A stretch of 48,300 nt of DNA from Paludibacteraceae bacterium (GTDB lineage Bacteria > Bacteroidota > Bacteroidia > Bacteroidales > Paludibacteraceae): assembly GCA_017632345.1 (NCBI GenBank), contig JAGBRL010000092.1, positions 1 through 48,300 on the forward strand, read 5' to 3'. Both the position numbers and the translations under genes were made by a program. The notes under the pieces were generated by a model that did not search any database, had not been told where the DNA came from, and saw only the letters and a program-made list of their open reading frames with translations. Below are positions 9,291-17,644 of this stretch, one piece after another. The number at the start of each line of letters is the position of its first letter. Position 1 is the stretch's first letter.

Positions 9291-12218
9291 ATGAATAAAA
9301 AAACTTTACTACTTGGCGGATTGTTGTCTTGCTTCTCTTTTTTGGAAGCGGCTCCGGCCTTTGATTTTGAAGACGGCGCGTATCCGGGTGACTCTTGGGA
9401 TTGCGTATCGGAAATTGTTGAAAATCCGTCTAAAGATGATGTGAACGGAAGCGGTAATTGCCTGAAGGCAACATTCAGCGAAACTTGGGGTGCTGTGGCT
9501 TCTTTTTCGCATCCTGCAGATTACTCGAAACAGGCTCTTGCGATTCTTGTTTATACTGAAGATGGAGGAAAAATTACAGCAAGGGCTTATAATCAGGCAG
9601 AAGATAAAAATTATGAAATTTCACAAATGTCAAAGGCCGGAAAATGGACTCGCCTGACGTTTGACTTTTCTGATATGACCCCTTCTTCAAATAGTATCAT
9701 AATATTGTCGGGCGCGAAAAATACTATTTATCTTGATGATATAGAGCTAATTTCGTTGGCGGAATTGCCTGAAAAGGAGACTTTGGCTTACACCTATGGT
9801 TCTTTGGCTATTGGCGGCGGCGGATTTGTTGCCGGCATTGTGGCTTCCGGGGACGCCAAGTATGCGCGTACTGATGTGGGCGGCGCGTATAAGTGGAATG
9901 CGGCCAATTGCTCTTGGATGCCGGTGACTAATTTTATCTCGGAGGACGAGGTGGGGCTTTACAGTGTCGAAGGTTTGGCTATAGACCCGTCTAATACGGA
10001 CAATGTATATATGATTTCGGGTTGTCAGTATTTCAGCAATGCAATGACTGCCGTGATGTTCTCTAAGGATGGTGGAAAGACTTTCACAACTGTTGATGTG
10101 TCTAGCTTGTTGCGTGTTCATGGGAATGGTAACGGACGTAATTGTGGCGAACGTATTGCTGTGGACCCGAATAACGGAGATGTGATTTTTGCGGGCGGAC
10201 GTGCTGGCTCTCCGATTATCAAGAGTGTGGATGGCGGTAAAACTTGGAACGCGGTTTCTACATTCCCTAATGTTTATGAGACTTCGGTGAATTGGCCTTC
10301 TTGGACTAATAACTCTTTGGCTACTACTAGCGATCAGAATGGCGTGACTGCAGTTGTGTTTGACGGCTCTCAGAAGGATGGTGGAGTGACATCGCGAATA
10401 TTTGTCGGCGTTTCTAGGACGAGCGGCTCTAATGTCTATGTGTCGGAAGATGGCGGCTCTTCGTGGGCGGCAGTGAGCGGATTGCCTTCAAATCTTATTC
10501 CGTGCCGAATGAAGATGGATCCGGATAATAATCTGCTTATCGCTTACTCTAATGCGTGTGTGGGAGGTGCGTCGGGCGCTATTTACAGGTATAACCCTAA
10601 TTCTAAGGTGGCAGAGGATATATCGCCTTCTAAACAGTACGCATTTGGAGATGTGGCTGTTTCTCCGAAAGATGCAAAGAAACTTTTTGCGTCAACTAAT
10701 AACACTTGGATTCCGCAGGCATGGGACGATGGCAAGTCTGCTAATGGCGACATCTACTGGACTTCTGTGGATGGTGGTAAAACGTGGCGCAGCTTGCAGA
10801 ATAATATGACTCTTACTAATAATGGTGTTACTTGGATTCCGGGATACGCTATCCATTGGAGCGGATGTGTTATATTTGACCCTAAAGATGACAATAAGGT
10901 GTCGATAACATCGGGCAATGGCATTTTCACTTGTAACAATGTATGGTGCGACGGAAAGCCTACGTTCTATTTTGATGTGAATGGCCTGGAAGAGACTGTG
11001 GCTCTTGATATGGTTAGTGTGCCTGGCGGAGATTTGATGTCTGTAATAGGCGATTACACCGGATTTATTCATAAAAACATACATGAGTTTGCCCCTATTC
11101 ACAATCCGGCTCCAGGAACTACTGGTGGTATCAATTATTATAGCAAAAACCCTGACGTGATGATGCGTGTCGCAAATACTGGCTTCTATTGTACTACAAC
11201 AGGGCATGACGGATGGAAATCTATGTCTAAGACTCCTTACAGTTACCAGAACCCTTACTGCGCGGAGTGTGCTCCTCTTGCTTCTAATGAGGGCAAATGT
11301 GCTATAACAAAGAAGGATGGATCTTATCGTTTCTTCCTGATTCCTGACCGAGACGGCAATAGCGGATTGTATTATTCTGACAACAACGGAGAGTCTTGGA
11401 CAAAAGTAAATGGCACAGATGGTGCTACTCATGTTCAGGTTGACCCTGAGAATGATGCTTATGTGTATGTGGGTGGTAAAAATAAGTTCTGGCGCAGTTC
11501 TGATTACGGGTCAACTTACACGTCTCAAAGCCTTGTAAATGGAGACCTCGGCAGAATCGCTATTGTTCCGGGACACGAAGGCTTGGTCTTTGCTCCTCGT
11601 GGCACGAACGGTTTAGCGGTCTCTAAAAATCATGGAGAAACGTTCGAAAACTTGCCTGCTGTCTCTTCTTGTACGGCTGTTGGCTGTGGAAAGGGCGCTA
11701 ATGACGGAGAGTTTGTTATCTATATCTGGGGAGATGCTGGAAATGGCACTGGTATTTATCGCTCTGCAGATAATGGCGCGTCTTGGTTGCGCATTAATGA
11801 TAAGTATAATCAGTTTGGTGGTACTGGTAACGGAAAGTTTATTGTGGGCGACTGGAATGTTTACGGCCGTTTTTATATGAGTACTGTGGGACTGGGTATT
11901 GTTTATGGAGAATTGGCTGAAAATGCCTCTTCCTCTTCGTGGTCTTGCTTTATTGACGATACTGAGTGTAAACTTGAATCGTCTGATGTCGATGATGTTG
12001 CAAATGGAGCGGCGGATTTCTCTTCGTTTGCTTTCCCTAATCCGTTTGACGAGTCTTTCGTGTTGCACGGTGAAGGCGATTTTGTTGTGGCTGACGCTCT
12101 TGGACAAATTGTGGAGGCTGGAACGGCTGATGGCGAGGTTACTCTTGGTGCTAACTGGGCAAGCGGGCTTTATGTTGTTTTTGTTGACGGACAAACATTC
12201 AAAGTTGCTAAAAAATAA
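9291..12218 (+). CDS. GH74 xyloglucanase-like protein with N-terminal CBM-like domain and T9SS sorting domain
   Basis: I place the start at 9291 because MNKKTLLLGGLLSCFSFLEA is a typical signal peptide. The open frame extends upstream to 9180, but the extra residues do not resemble an export signal. The mature part begins with a carbohydrate-binding-like beta sandwich (~22-165) ending in TIYLDDIELI. The GH74 domain follows, with the family hallmark RTDVGGAYKW carrying D195, the predicted catalytic base. At least seven BNR/Asp-box turns of the form S-x-D-x-G-x-T/S-W mark the two seven-bladed propellers. The last ~60 residues (FPNPFDESF onward) form a T9SS sorting domain. GH74 enzymes mostly hydrolyse xyloglucan. 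The 975-residue product is probably released or surface-anchored. No SusC/SusD genes accompany it. The family call is strong; the substrate is inferred. Confidence 0.9.
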   Translation: MNKKTLLLGGLLSCFSFLEAAPAFDFEDGAYPGDSWDCVSEIVENPSKDDVNGSGNCLKATFSETWGAVASFSHPADYSKQALAILVYTEDGGKITARAYNQAEDKNYEISQMSKAGKWTRLTFDFSDMTPSSNSIIILSGAKNTIYLDDIELISLAELPEKETLAYTYGSLAIGGGGFVAGIVASGDAKYARTDVGGAYKWNAANCSWMPVTNFISEDEVGLYSVEGLAIDPSNTDNVYMISGCQYFSNAMTAVMFSKDGGKTFTTVDVSSLLRVHGNGNGRNCGERIAVDPNNGDVIFAGGRAGSPIIKSVDGGKTWNAVSTFPNVYETSVNWPSWTNNSLATTSDQNGVTAVVFDGSQKDGGVTSRIFVGVSRTSGSNVYVSEDGGSSWAAVSGLPSNLIPCRMKMDPDNNLLIAYSNACVGGASGAIYRYNPNSKVAEDISPSKQYAFGDVAVSPKDAKKLFASTNNTWIPQAWDDGKSANGDIYWTSVDGGKTWRSLQNNMTLTNNGVTWIPGYAIHWSGCVIFDPKDDNKVSITSGNGIFTCNNVWCDGKPTFYFDVNGLEETVALDMVSVPGGDLMSVIGDYTGFIHKNIHEFAPIHNPAPGTTGGINYYSKNPDVMMRVANTGFYCTTTGHDGWKSMSKTPYSYQNPYCAECAPLASNEGKCAITKKDGSYRFFLIPDRDGNSGLYYSDNNGESWTKVNGTDGATHVQVDPENDAYVYVGGKNKFWRSSDYGSTYTSQSLVNGDLGRIAIVPGHEGLVFAPRGTNGLAVSKNHGETFENLPAVSSCTAVGCGKGANDGEFVIYIWGDAGNGTGIYRSADNGASWLRINDKYNQFGGTGNGKFIVGDWNVYGRFYMSTVGLGIVYGELAENASSSSWSCFIDDTECKLESSDVDDVANGAADFSSFAFPNPFDESFVLHGEGDFVVADALGQIVEAGTADGEVTLGANWASGLYVVFVDGQTFKVAKK

Positions 12219-12257
12219 CGATTTCATCGGCTCTTTTTAGAGTTTTTATTGGTATGG

Positions 12258-12290
12258 CGGGCGGTTGCTTTTATAGGCGACCGCCCGTCT
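12258..12290 (+). terminator. Probable terminator after the GH74 gene
   Basis: An 11-bp GC-rich stem (12258-12268 with 12277-12287, one G-U pair) closes an 8-base loop 39 bases after the GH74 stop codon. The following T-tract (TCTTTG) is weak, so termination may be partial. Confidence 0.65.
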
Positions 12291-12402
12291 TTGCTAGTGC
12301 GTTGATCTGTTTGCTTGAGTTGTTTCAAGACGGTTTTAGGAATGTGTGTTTGTTTGTGTGTTAAAATATCTTAACTTTGTTTAATTTAAGTTAAAGAGAA
12401 AG

Positions 12403-12430
12403 TTTGGTTTGGTTCATTTTCTTATATTTG
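12403..12430 (+). promoter_or_regulatory. Promoter immediately abutting the rprX start codon
   Basis: TATATTTG at 12423-12430 matches the TAnnTTTG -7 element exactly. A TTTG at 12403-12406 is a possible -33 box with a short 16-base spacer. The element ends only four bases before the ATG at 12435, so transcription would start almost on the start codon. Confidence 0.55.
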
Positions 12431-12434
12431 CAAT

Positions 12435-13967
12435 ATGAAGAAAAGGTCGATATTTTTTCTTGGAGTTGTGATGGCAGTCTCCTTTTTGGGTCTTATTATT
12501 CTGCAGACTAATTACATCAAGTTAACTGCTGATATGCGTATAGAGCAGTTCGACGAGACAGTGAACAGAAGTCTGTATCAGGTGGTTCGTATCCTTGAGG
12601 AACAAGAGACTATGCAGTATTTGTACAAAAATATGTCGGTTCCTTCTTCACAAACTAAGATTGTGAGCTCTCCGGTTAATTCCGCATTTAAGAATTCGGG
12701 CAACGTGACGATGATTGAAAAAAGTTATGTGCAGCCGGACAGTGACTACTCTTGCGTGAGGGTCAAACCGCGAATTTTCATCTCTATGAGGCACGGAACA
12801 AACACGATTCAGGAGATGTCAAGGGTGATGCAGAATAAGCTCAAGGAACGCTATCAAAAGGAGAGGGCTTTGCTTGATGATATATTGATTCGTCTGCTCT
12901 GCGAGTCTTACATACGCCCGATAGAGGAACGTATCGATTTTGAGCAGGTAGGTGAGATTCTGGAGCAAGAACTGGAGTCTAACGGCATCTCTATTCCGCA
13001 TTTCTACACTATTGTGAACAGTGACGGAGCGGAGATTTACCGAAGCAAAAATTTTGACGCTGACAAAATAAGAGAGAAGAATCATTATATGCAGGTGCTT
13101 TTCCCTAATGACCCTAATACGCAGAGAAATTACTTGAAGGTGTACTTTCCGACAAAGAAAAAGTATATTCTGGATTCTCTCTCGCTAACCTTGCCGTCTG
13201 TGATATTTACGGCAATGTTGCTGTTCACGTTTATTCTGACTATTGTCATAATTTCTCGACAGAAACGTTTGTCCGAGATGCGCACAGACTTTATGAATAA
13301 TATGACTCATGAACTGAAAACGCCCGTTTCATCGATTTCTTTGGCGGCTCAGATGCTTAATGACAAGTCTCTGAGCAATTCTCCAACTATGATTCAGCAA
13401 TTGTCCGGAGTCATAAAGGACGAGACAAAACGGCTTGCGCAGCAAATAGACAAGGTGCTGCAAATATCTATATTTGAAAAGGAAAGCGCGGCTCTTAAAC
13501 TGAAGGAGATGGACGTGAATGAACTGGTGCTTAACGTGGCTGCTAATTTCGCAATAAAGGTGGAGGCTAAAGGCGGAAGAATAGACACAGAACTGGATGC
13601 GGACGATTCTCTTGCTATGTTGGACGAAGTGCATTTTACTAATATTATCTACAATTTGATGGATAACGCTCTGAAATATAGTGACAAGCCCCTGATTCTT
13701 GACTTGAGGACGTGGAACGAGAAAAACAAGGTGTTTATATCAATAGAGGATAATGGTATAGGTATAAAACGAAGTGATTTGAAGCGCATCTTCGACAAGT
13801 TTTATAGAGTGCCGACCGGCAATGTTCATAACGTGAAGGGGTTCGGATTGGGGCTTGCTTATGTTAAAAAGGTGGTGCTTGACCATAAAGGGAAAATAGA
13901 GGTGGAGAGCGAGTTTAATAAAGGAACTAAGTTTATAATTTCTATTCCTTTGAAAAAAGAGAAGTAA
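12435..13967 (+). CDS. rprX: Sensor histidine kinase, RprX-like
   Basis: This 510-residue inner-membrane kinase probably phosphorylates the response regulator encoded 18 bases downstream. TM1 spans ~6-27 and TM2 ~252-275, flanking a periplasmic sensor region of ~220 residues with no recognisable domain. No clear HAMP domain follows TM2. The HisKA dimerisation domain carries the phospho-acceptor H292 in NNMTHELKTPVSS. The ATP-binding domain has the N box NLMDNALKYSD, the G1 box DNGIGI and the G2 box GFGLGLAYVKK. Overall architecture and the partner gene resemble RprX/RprY of Bacteroides fragilis, described there in connection with tetracycline-resistance regulation. The ATG at 12435 is the only start that leaves TM1 intact. 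The signal sensed is unknown. Confidence 0.87.
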   Translation: MKKRSIFFLGVVMAVSFLGLIILQTNYIKLTADMRIEQFDETVNRSLYQVVRILEEQETMQYLYKNMSVPSSQTKIVSSPVNSAFKNSGNVTMIEKSYVQPDSDYSCVRVKPRIFISMRHGTNTIQEMSRVMQNKLKERYQKERALLDDILIRLLCESYIRPIEERIDFEQVGEILEQELESNGISIPHFYTIVNSDGAEIYRSKNFDADKIREKNHYMQVLFPNDPNTQRNYLKVYFPTKKKYILDSLSLTLPSVIFTAMLLFTFILTIVIISRQKRLSEMRTDFMNNMTHELKTPVSSISLAAQMLNDKSLSNSPTMIQQLSGVIKDETKRLAQQIDKVLQISIFEKESAALKLKEMDVNELVLNVAANFAIKVEAKGGRIDTELDADDSLAMLDEVHFTNIIYNLMDNALKYSDKPLILDLRTWNEKNKVFISIEDNGIGIKRSDLKRIFDKFYRVPTGNVHNVKGFGLGLAYVKKVVLDHKGKIEVESEFNKGTKFIISIPLKKEK

Positions 13968-13985
13968 ATACTAAAAAATTATATT

Positions 13986-14702
13986 ATGGAAGAGAAAACT
14001 AAAATATTGCTATGTGAAGATGACGAGAATCTCGGCATGTTGCTTAGGGAGTATCTGCAGGCTAAGGATTTTGAGGCTGATTTGATGACTGACGGCGAGG
14101 CTGGATACAAGGCTTTTATGAAGACTAAATACGACCTTTGTGTGTTTGATGTCATGATGCCTAAAAAGGACGGCTTTACGCTTGCTCAGGATGTTAAGAA
14201 GATTAATTCGGATATTCCTATTATTTTCTTGACGGCTAAAACTCTGAAAACTGATATTCTTGAAGGTTTGAGAATAGGGGCTGACGATTATATGACAAAG
14301 CCATTCAGTATGGAGGAACTGCTTCTGCGCATCGAGGCTATTTTGAGGCGTGTGAAGGGTAAGAAGACAAAAGAGCCTTCTTCGGTCTCTGTGAAACTTG
14401 GCGAGTTTACGTATGATATGCAAAAGCATACTCTGACGAGAGAGGGCGAGTCTGTCAAACTGACAACTAAAGAGAATGATTTGCTGACAATGCTGTGCAA
14501 CCATCGTGGTGAGATTCTTGAGAGAAATCACGCCTTAAAGGCTATTTGGGTAGATGATAACTATTTCAACGCCAGATGTATGGATGTTTATATTACTAAG
14601 TTGCGGAAACGTCTGCAGGCAGACCCTTCGGTCGGTATTCTTAATATCCACGGTAAAGGATATAAACTTGTGCTTCCGGAGGATGGCGATTCTGAGAATT
14701 GA
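13986..14702 (+). CDS. rprY: OmpR/PhoB-family response regulator, RprY-like
   Basis: This 238-residue DNA-binding response regulator follows the kinase gene by 18 bases and should be co-transcribed with it. The receiver domain (~5-120) has the acidic pair in LLCEDDENLG, the phospho-acceptor D55 in VFDVMMPKKDG, the conserved Thr in FLTAKT and the Lys in TKPFS. A winged-helix domain (~135-232) follows, ending in NIHGKGYKLVLPE. The N-terminal stretch closely resembles RprY of Bacteroides as I remember it, which is the basis for the symbol. Target genes are not visible in the window. Confidence 0.9.
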   Translation: MEEKTKILLCEDDENLGMLLREYLQAKDFEADLMTDGEAGYKAFMKTKYDLCVFDVMMPKKDGFTLAQDVKKINSDIPIIFLTAKTLKTDILEGLRIGADDYMTKPFSMEELLLRIEAILRRVKGKKTKEPSSVSVKLGEFTYDMQKHTLTREGESVKLTTKENDLLTMLCNHRGEILERNHALKAIWVDDNYFNARCMDVYITKLRKRLQADPSVGILNIHGKGYKLVLPEDGDSEN

Positions 14703-14731
14703 TGCATGACGGAGGCCGTCTGGGCTGAATC

Positions 14732-15286
14732 TTATTCTGAAGAGACGTTCCCTTGCTTGGGCTTACGTCTCTTCCCGTAAGGTTCGCAATCTTCTGCCGC
14801 AACGGAGAGCGTATTCTCTTCGATGGTGTATTTGCTGAGGCTCTTCTTTTGTTTGTGTATGTCTAAATATGTCTTCTCTAAAAGAAGCACTATGTTTTCT
14901 AATGTGCTTTCTCGTACTGATTTTTTCAACTGACACTCCCAGATAACCATAGTTCGCCAGCCTAATTCTCGCAATTTTTCTCGTGATTCGGCATCTCTGA
15001 CCCGGTTCCGCTCTATTTTGTTCTGCCAATATTCAACCCGTGTTTTAGGCAGACGGGATAATTTGCAACCTTCGTGTCCGTGCCAAAAACATCCATGAAT
15101 AAAGATTGCTGTGTGATATTTGCGCAGAACTATGTCTGGAGTGCCGGGCAAATTCTTCTGGCAAGTTCTGAATCTGAATCCTTTTGAAAAGAGGTACCGC
15201 CGCACAATAAGCTCAGGCTTAGTGTCTTTGCTGCGAATTTGAGACATGCAGTAACTGCGAACCTCTTTCGAAAATATGTCTGCCAT
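14732..15286 (-). CDS. vsr: Very short patch repair (Vsr) DNA mismatch endonuclease
   Basis: Vsr nicks DNA beside T:G mismatches that arise when 5-methylcytosine deaminates. This 184-residue protein has the family pattern: an N-terminal helix with RSKDTKPEL, catalytic D51 in LPGTPDIVL (the same number as in E. coli Vsr), then IFIHGCFWHGHEGCK with His/Cys zinc and active-site residues, and RDAESREKLRELGWRT. It is about 30 residues longer than E. coli Vsr, with a basic low-complexity C-terminus. It follows the DUF6242-like lipoprotein by 38 bases on the same strand. Vsr normally accompanies a cytosine-5 methyltransferase, but none is seen in this window. Confidence 0.93.
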   Translation of the reverse strand: MADIFSKEVRSYCMSQIRSKDTKPELIVRRYLFSKGFRFRTCQKNLPGTPDIVLRKYHTAIFIHGCFWHGHEGCKLSRLPKTRVEYWQNKIERNRVRDAESREKLRELGWRTMVIWECQLKKSVRESTLENIVLLLEKTYLDIHKQKKSLSKYTIEENTLSVAAEDCEPYGKRRKPKQGNVSSE

Positions 15287-15324
15287 TTTGTGTCACTTTG
15301 GCGTTAAGAGTCTGCGAAAAGGTT

Positions 15325-16602
15325 TTAGTCGTCGCTTTTGAGCAGTTTCTCTTTTATAGTTCCTTTCCAAACGGCAGGTGTAAATATTCCGTCTGCAACT
15401 CCGCAGGACAGGAGTATCTCATCGTCTGAAATGTTTATGATGTTAAAGTCTGAAATTTGCCCCATTTCATCGGGTAAATCCTTATGCCAGTCGTGTGTCC
15501 AATCCAGTCCGGAGTTTTTAGTATAGTAATATTTTTTAGAGAAAACGCCGTTTTCATCGATGCCGCCAACCATTCCTAAGTTAGATTGGAAGAAGCAAAA
15601 TTCGAAGTCTTTGCGCAAAGGCAGAGAACGGCCTGCTTTCACAATTTCTGTCACTTTGCCTTTTGTGTCAATAGCCCACAGACAACTTGCATTATCTTTT
15701 ATGCCATAAACGTAACCTAAAGTTGATTGTCCCGATTTGCAGGCTGTCGCCTTTATGTGTTCGGAAGGGAAAGCCTCTGGCAATGATGCTGCATTGATGA
15801 GTGTGTTTTGAACTGTGTCGATAGAGCAGAGTTTTCTTGTGCCTTCTATTTCGGCAATAGCCCAAATATTTCCGTCTATGTTGAAAAGTATTTCTTTCGC
15901 GGACAAGCCTGTCGATTTAAAGTCAAAAGCTGGCAATTCGGTAACGAGTACGTCTGAGTTGTCAGAAAGGACATACGCCTTGTTGCCTGAAACGCACAAT
16001 GTTTTCCAGTCTAATACTTTTCCAGTTTCGACGCTTACACTCTTTTCGGTCCAACTTTTGGCGTCTTTTGTCGTATAAGCAAAGTTGGAGCCGGCGGCGG
16101 TGCAGACAAATGCGATTTCATCACCTATTTTTAAGGTTTTGAAAGAGGTCACATTGTCTTTTACTGGCACTTTTGCAGACTCAGCCCATACAAATGCATC
16201 AACATCATATCGATGAACTCTAAGTTCTATTTTGTAATCTTTGAAAGCACTCTGGTCTTCGGACAACGCACGCACCATTCCGCCATTGCAGTTTAATTTC
16301 AGGTCAGCGTTGCTGTAGGGGTATGCTGCCCAATTCCCGAGACTGTCATAAAAAACAGTCAAGGCAGAATGCCCTATGAAATATGGATGCAGGTTGGTCG
16401 GGCTTCCGTAAGGCAAAGAGTCATAATTGTAGATGACACCTTTGTAATCATTCACGATGAAAGTGGCTTCAGGAAATTCAGACAGAGTCATTTTCAGAAT
16501 ACGAGGGTCGTCAGACCTCTTGTCCTCTTCGTCGTCATCTTTGCAAGAACCAAGAGAGATGCTAACTAAAGCCAATGCCGCAAATAATAGTTTGTGTTTC
16601 AT
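15325..16602 (-). CDS. DUF6242-like lipoprotein
   Basis: This 425-residue protein has a lipoprotein signal peptide with lipobox LGSC (C20), followed by a run of acidic residues (KDDDEEDKRSDD). In Bacteroidota such residues can act as a surface lipoprotein export signal. The opening region (DPRILKMTLSEFPEATFIVN) and the later repeats with phrases such as TTKDAKSWTEKSVS and TKNSGLDWTHDW recall the DUF6242 family, a beta-propeller-like group of unknown function common in Bacteroidales. It is the first gene of a two-gene minus-strand unit with vsr. A promoter and a structured RNA leader candidate precede it. No enzymatic motif is visible. Confidence 0.75.
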   Translation of the reverse strand: MKHKLLFAALALVSISLGSCKDDDEEDKRSDDPRILKMTLSEFPEATFIVNDYKGVIYNYDSLPYGSPTNLHPYFIGHSALTVFYDSLGNWAAYPYSNADLKLNCNGGMVRALSEDQSAFKDYKIELRVHRYDVDAFVWAESAKVPVKDNVTSFKTLKIGDEIAFVCTAAGSNFAYTTKDAKSWTEKSVSVETGKVLDWKTLCVSGNKAYVLSDNSDVLVTELPAFDFKSTGLSAKEILFNIDGNIWAIAEIEGTRKLCSIDTVQNTLINAASLPEAFPSEHIKATACKSGQSTLGYVYGIKDNASCLWAIDTKGKVTEIVKAGRSLPLRKDFEFCFFQSNLGMVGGIDENGVFSKKYYYTKNSGLDWTHDWHKDLPDEMGQISDFNIINISDDEILLSCGVADGIFTPAVWKGTIKEKLLKSDD

Positions 16603-16636
16603 CTAAATTATATTTAATAGTCGTTAATTTATTGGT

Positions 16637-16753
16637 GCGGAGAATCCCGTTCCTAAGAGTTTAACCGATGAAATCGGCAGTTTTTTATTCTGAACTCAGC
16701 TTTAAGAAGGCAGGCAAACGCGTCAAGCGCTATATTTGCCCAATATTCTCCGC
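16637..16753 (-). promoter_or_regulatory. Candidate structured RNA leader (possible riboswitch-like element)
   Basis: Read on the minus strand, the leader is closed by a perfect 9-bp helix (16745-16753 with 16637-16645). Inside it are a helix GGCAAA/TTTGCC (16735-16740 with 16713-16718) with an inner GCG/CGC, and a hairpin CCGAT-TTC-ATCGG (16665-16677) that may be extended by GAGTT/AACTC. It begins about ten bases after a -7 element and ends about 35 bases before the lipoprotein start codon. I do not recognise it as a known riboswitch class. No terminator lies between it and the gene. Confidence 0.5.
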
Positions 16754-16762
16754 TCTAATCTG

Positions 16763-16794
16763 CAAAATTAGTAAATTTACGAGTTGTTTTGAAA
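16763..16794 (-). promoter_or_regulatory. Promoter for the structured leader and DUF6242/vsr unit
   Basis: On the minus strand, TAATTTTG (16763-16770) matches the TAnnTTTG -7 element. TTTC (16791-16794) lies 20 bases upstream as an imperfect -33 box. Transcription would start near 16760, just before the closing helix of the leader. Confidence 0.6.
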
Positions 16795-16923
16795 TTTGTT
16801 TGGCAGAAAATATGAGTTTTTTGCAAAGTTTTACATTGAGTGGATGAACAAGATATAAGAAAGGCTGAAAAATTCAGAAACTGTTTGTGTGATATTGCTA
16901 AACAGTCTCTGAATGTGCAGTGT

Positions 16924-17586
16924 TTACCAGCATATTTCTGCCAGACCTTTTGATTTGAGATATTCGTTGGCTTTACTGAAGTGTTTGCAGCCGAGAAATC
17001 CGCGGTATGCGGAGAGTGGCGAAGGGTGGACGCTTGTCAGCACACAATGTTTTTTTGTGTCGATAATTGCGCCTTTTTTTTGTGCGTATGAGCCCCAAAG
17101 CATAAACACGACATCTTTCCTTTTTTCAGACAACTCTTTGATAACTCTGTCTGTGAACTCTTCCCATCCTTTGTTCTGATGCGAGCCTGCTGTTCTTGCT
17201 CGCACGGTAAGGGTTGCGTTCAGAAGCAATACTCCCTGCTTTGCCCACCTTTCAAGATTGCCGCTCGCTGGAGGCTCTATGCCCAAATCCTCCTTAATCT
17301 CCTTGTAGATGTTAACAAGAGAAGGCGGCACGTCTATGCCGTCGTTTACGGAAAAACATAGTCCGTGTGCCTGTCCCGGACCATGATAAGGGTCTTGACC
17401 TATTATCACAACCTTAACTTTATCGAACGGGCAGAGGTCGAATGCGTTAAATATAAGTTTTGCTGGCGGATATACAGTTTGTGTTTGATACTCTTTTCTT
17501 ACAAAATCTGTGAGTATTTTGAAATAAGGTTTTTCGAACTCGTCTTTCAAAATCACTTTCCATGATTCTTCAATTTTAACATCCAT
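16924..17586 (-). CDS. ung: Uracil-DNA glycosylase, family 1
   Basis: UNG removes uracil from DNA by cleaving the N-glycosidic bond, starting base-excision repair. The 220-residue protein has the family-1 motif [13 protein letters not shown] with the water-activating D65, the core [10 protein letters not shown], and the minor-groove loop [13 protein letters not shown] with H187. These match E. coli D64 and H187, and the length is normal. It is the last gene of a minus-strand run headed by an AddB-like nuclease. A 10-bp hairpin separates it from the nitroreductase gene, and a near-consensus TAACTTTT about six bases before the ATG may give it a private promoter. Confidence 0.96.
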   Translation of the reverse strand: MDVKIEESWKVILKDEFEKPYFKILTDFVRKEYQTQTVYPPAKLIFNAFDLCPFDKVKVVIIGQDPYHGPGQAHGLCFSVNDGIDVPPSLVNIYKEIKEDLGIEPPASGNLERWAKQGVLLLNATLTVRARTAGSHQNKGWEEFTDRVIKELSEKRKDVVFMLWGSYAQKKGAIIDTKKHCVLTSVHPSPLSAYRGFLGCKHFSKANEYLKSKGLAEICW

Positions 17587-17609
17587 TGTAAAAAGTTATC
17601 TTAAGAAGA

Positions 17610-17634
17610 GCGAGGCGTTTTTATAACGCCTCGC
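17610..17634 (-). terminator. GC-rich hairpin between the nitroreductase and ung genes
   Basis: A perfect 10-bp stem (17610-17619 with 17625-17634) closes a 5-base loop. On the minus strand it is followed only by TCTTCTTAAG, so it may attenuate or stabilise the transcript rather than terminate fully. Confidence 0.55.
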
Positions 17635-17644
17635 GCCTGTAGTG

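Noticed and set aside
9180..12218. Polysaccharide-utilization locus around the GH74 or GH43 gene
   Set aside because: No SusC/SusD-like, sugar transporter or hybrid two-component gene lies next to either; RprX/RprY downstream of GH74 has its own promoter and is a general regulator type.
14741..14775. 10-bp inverted repeat (GAAGAGACGT/ACGTCTCTTC) near the convergent ends of rprY and vsr
   Set aside because: It lies in the 3' coding end of vsr, has a long loop and no T-run on either strand. A bidirectional terminator is possible but I could not support it.
16637..16753. Known riboswitch classes (TPP, cobalamin, SAM, preQ1, THF) for the structured leader
   Set aside because: The conserved core sequences of these classes, as I know them, are not present. 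It is kept only as an unclassified candidate.
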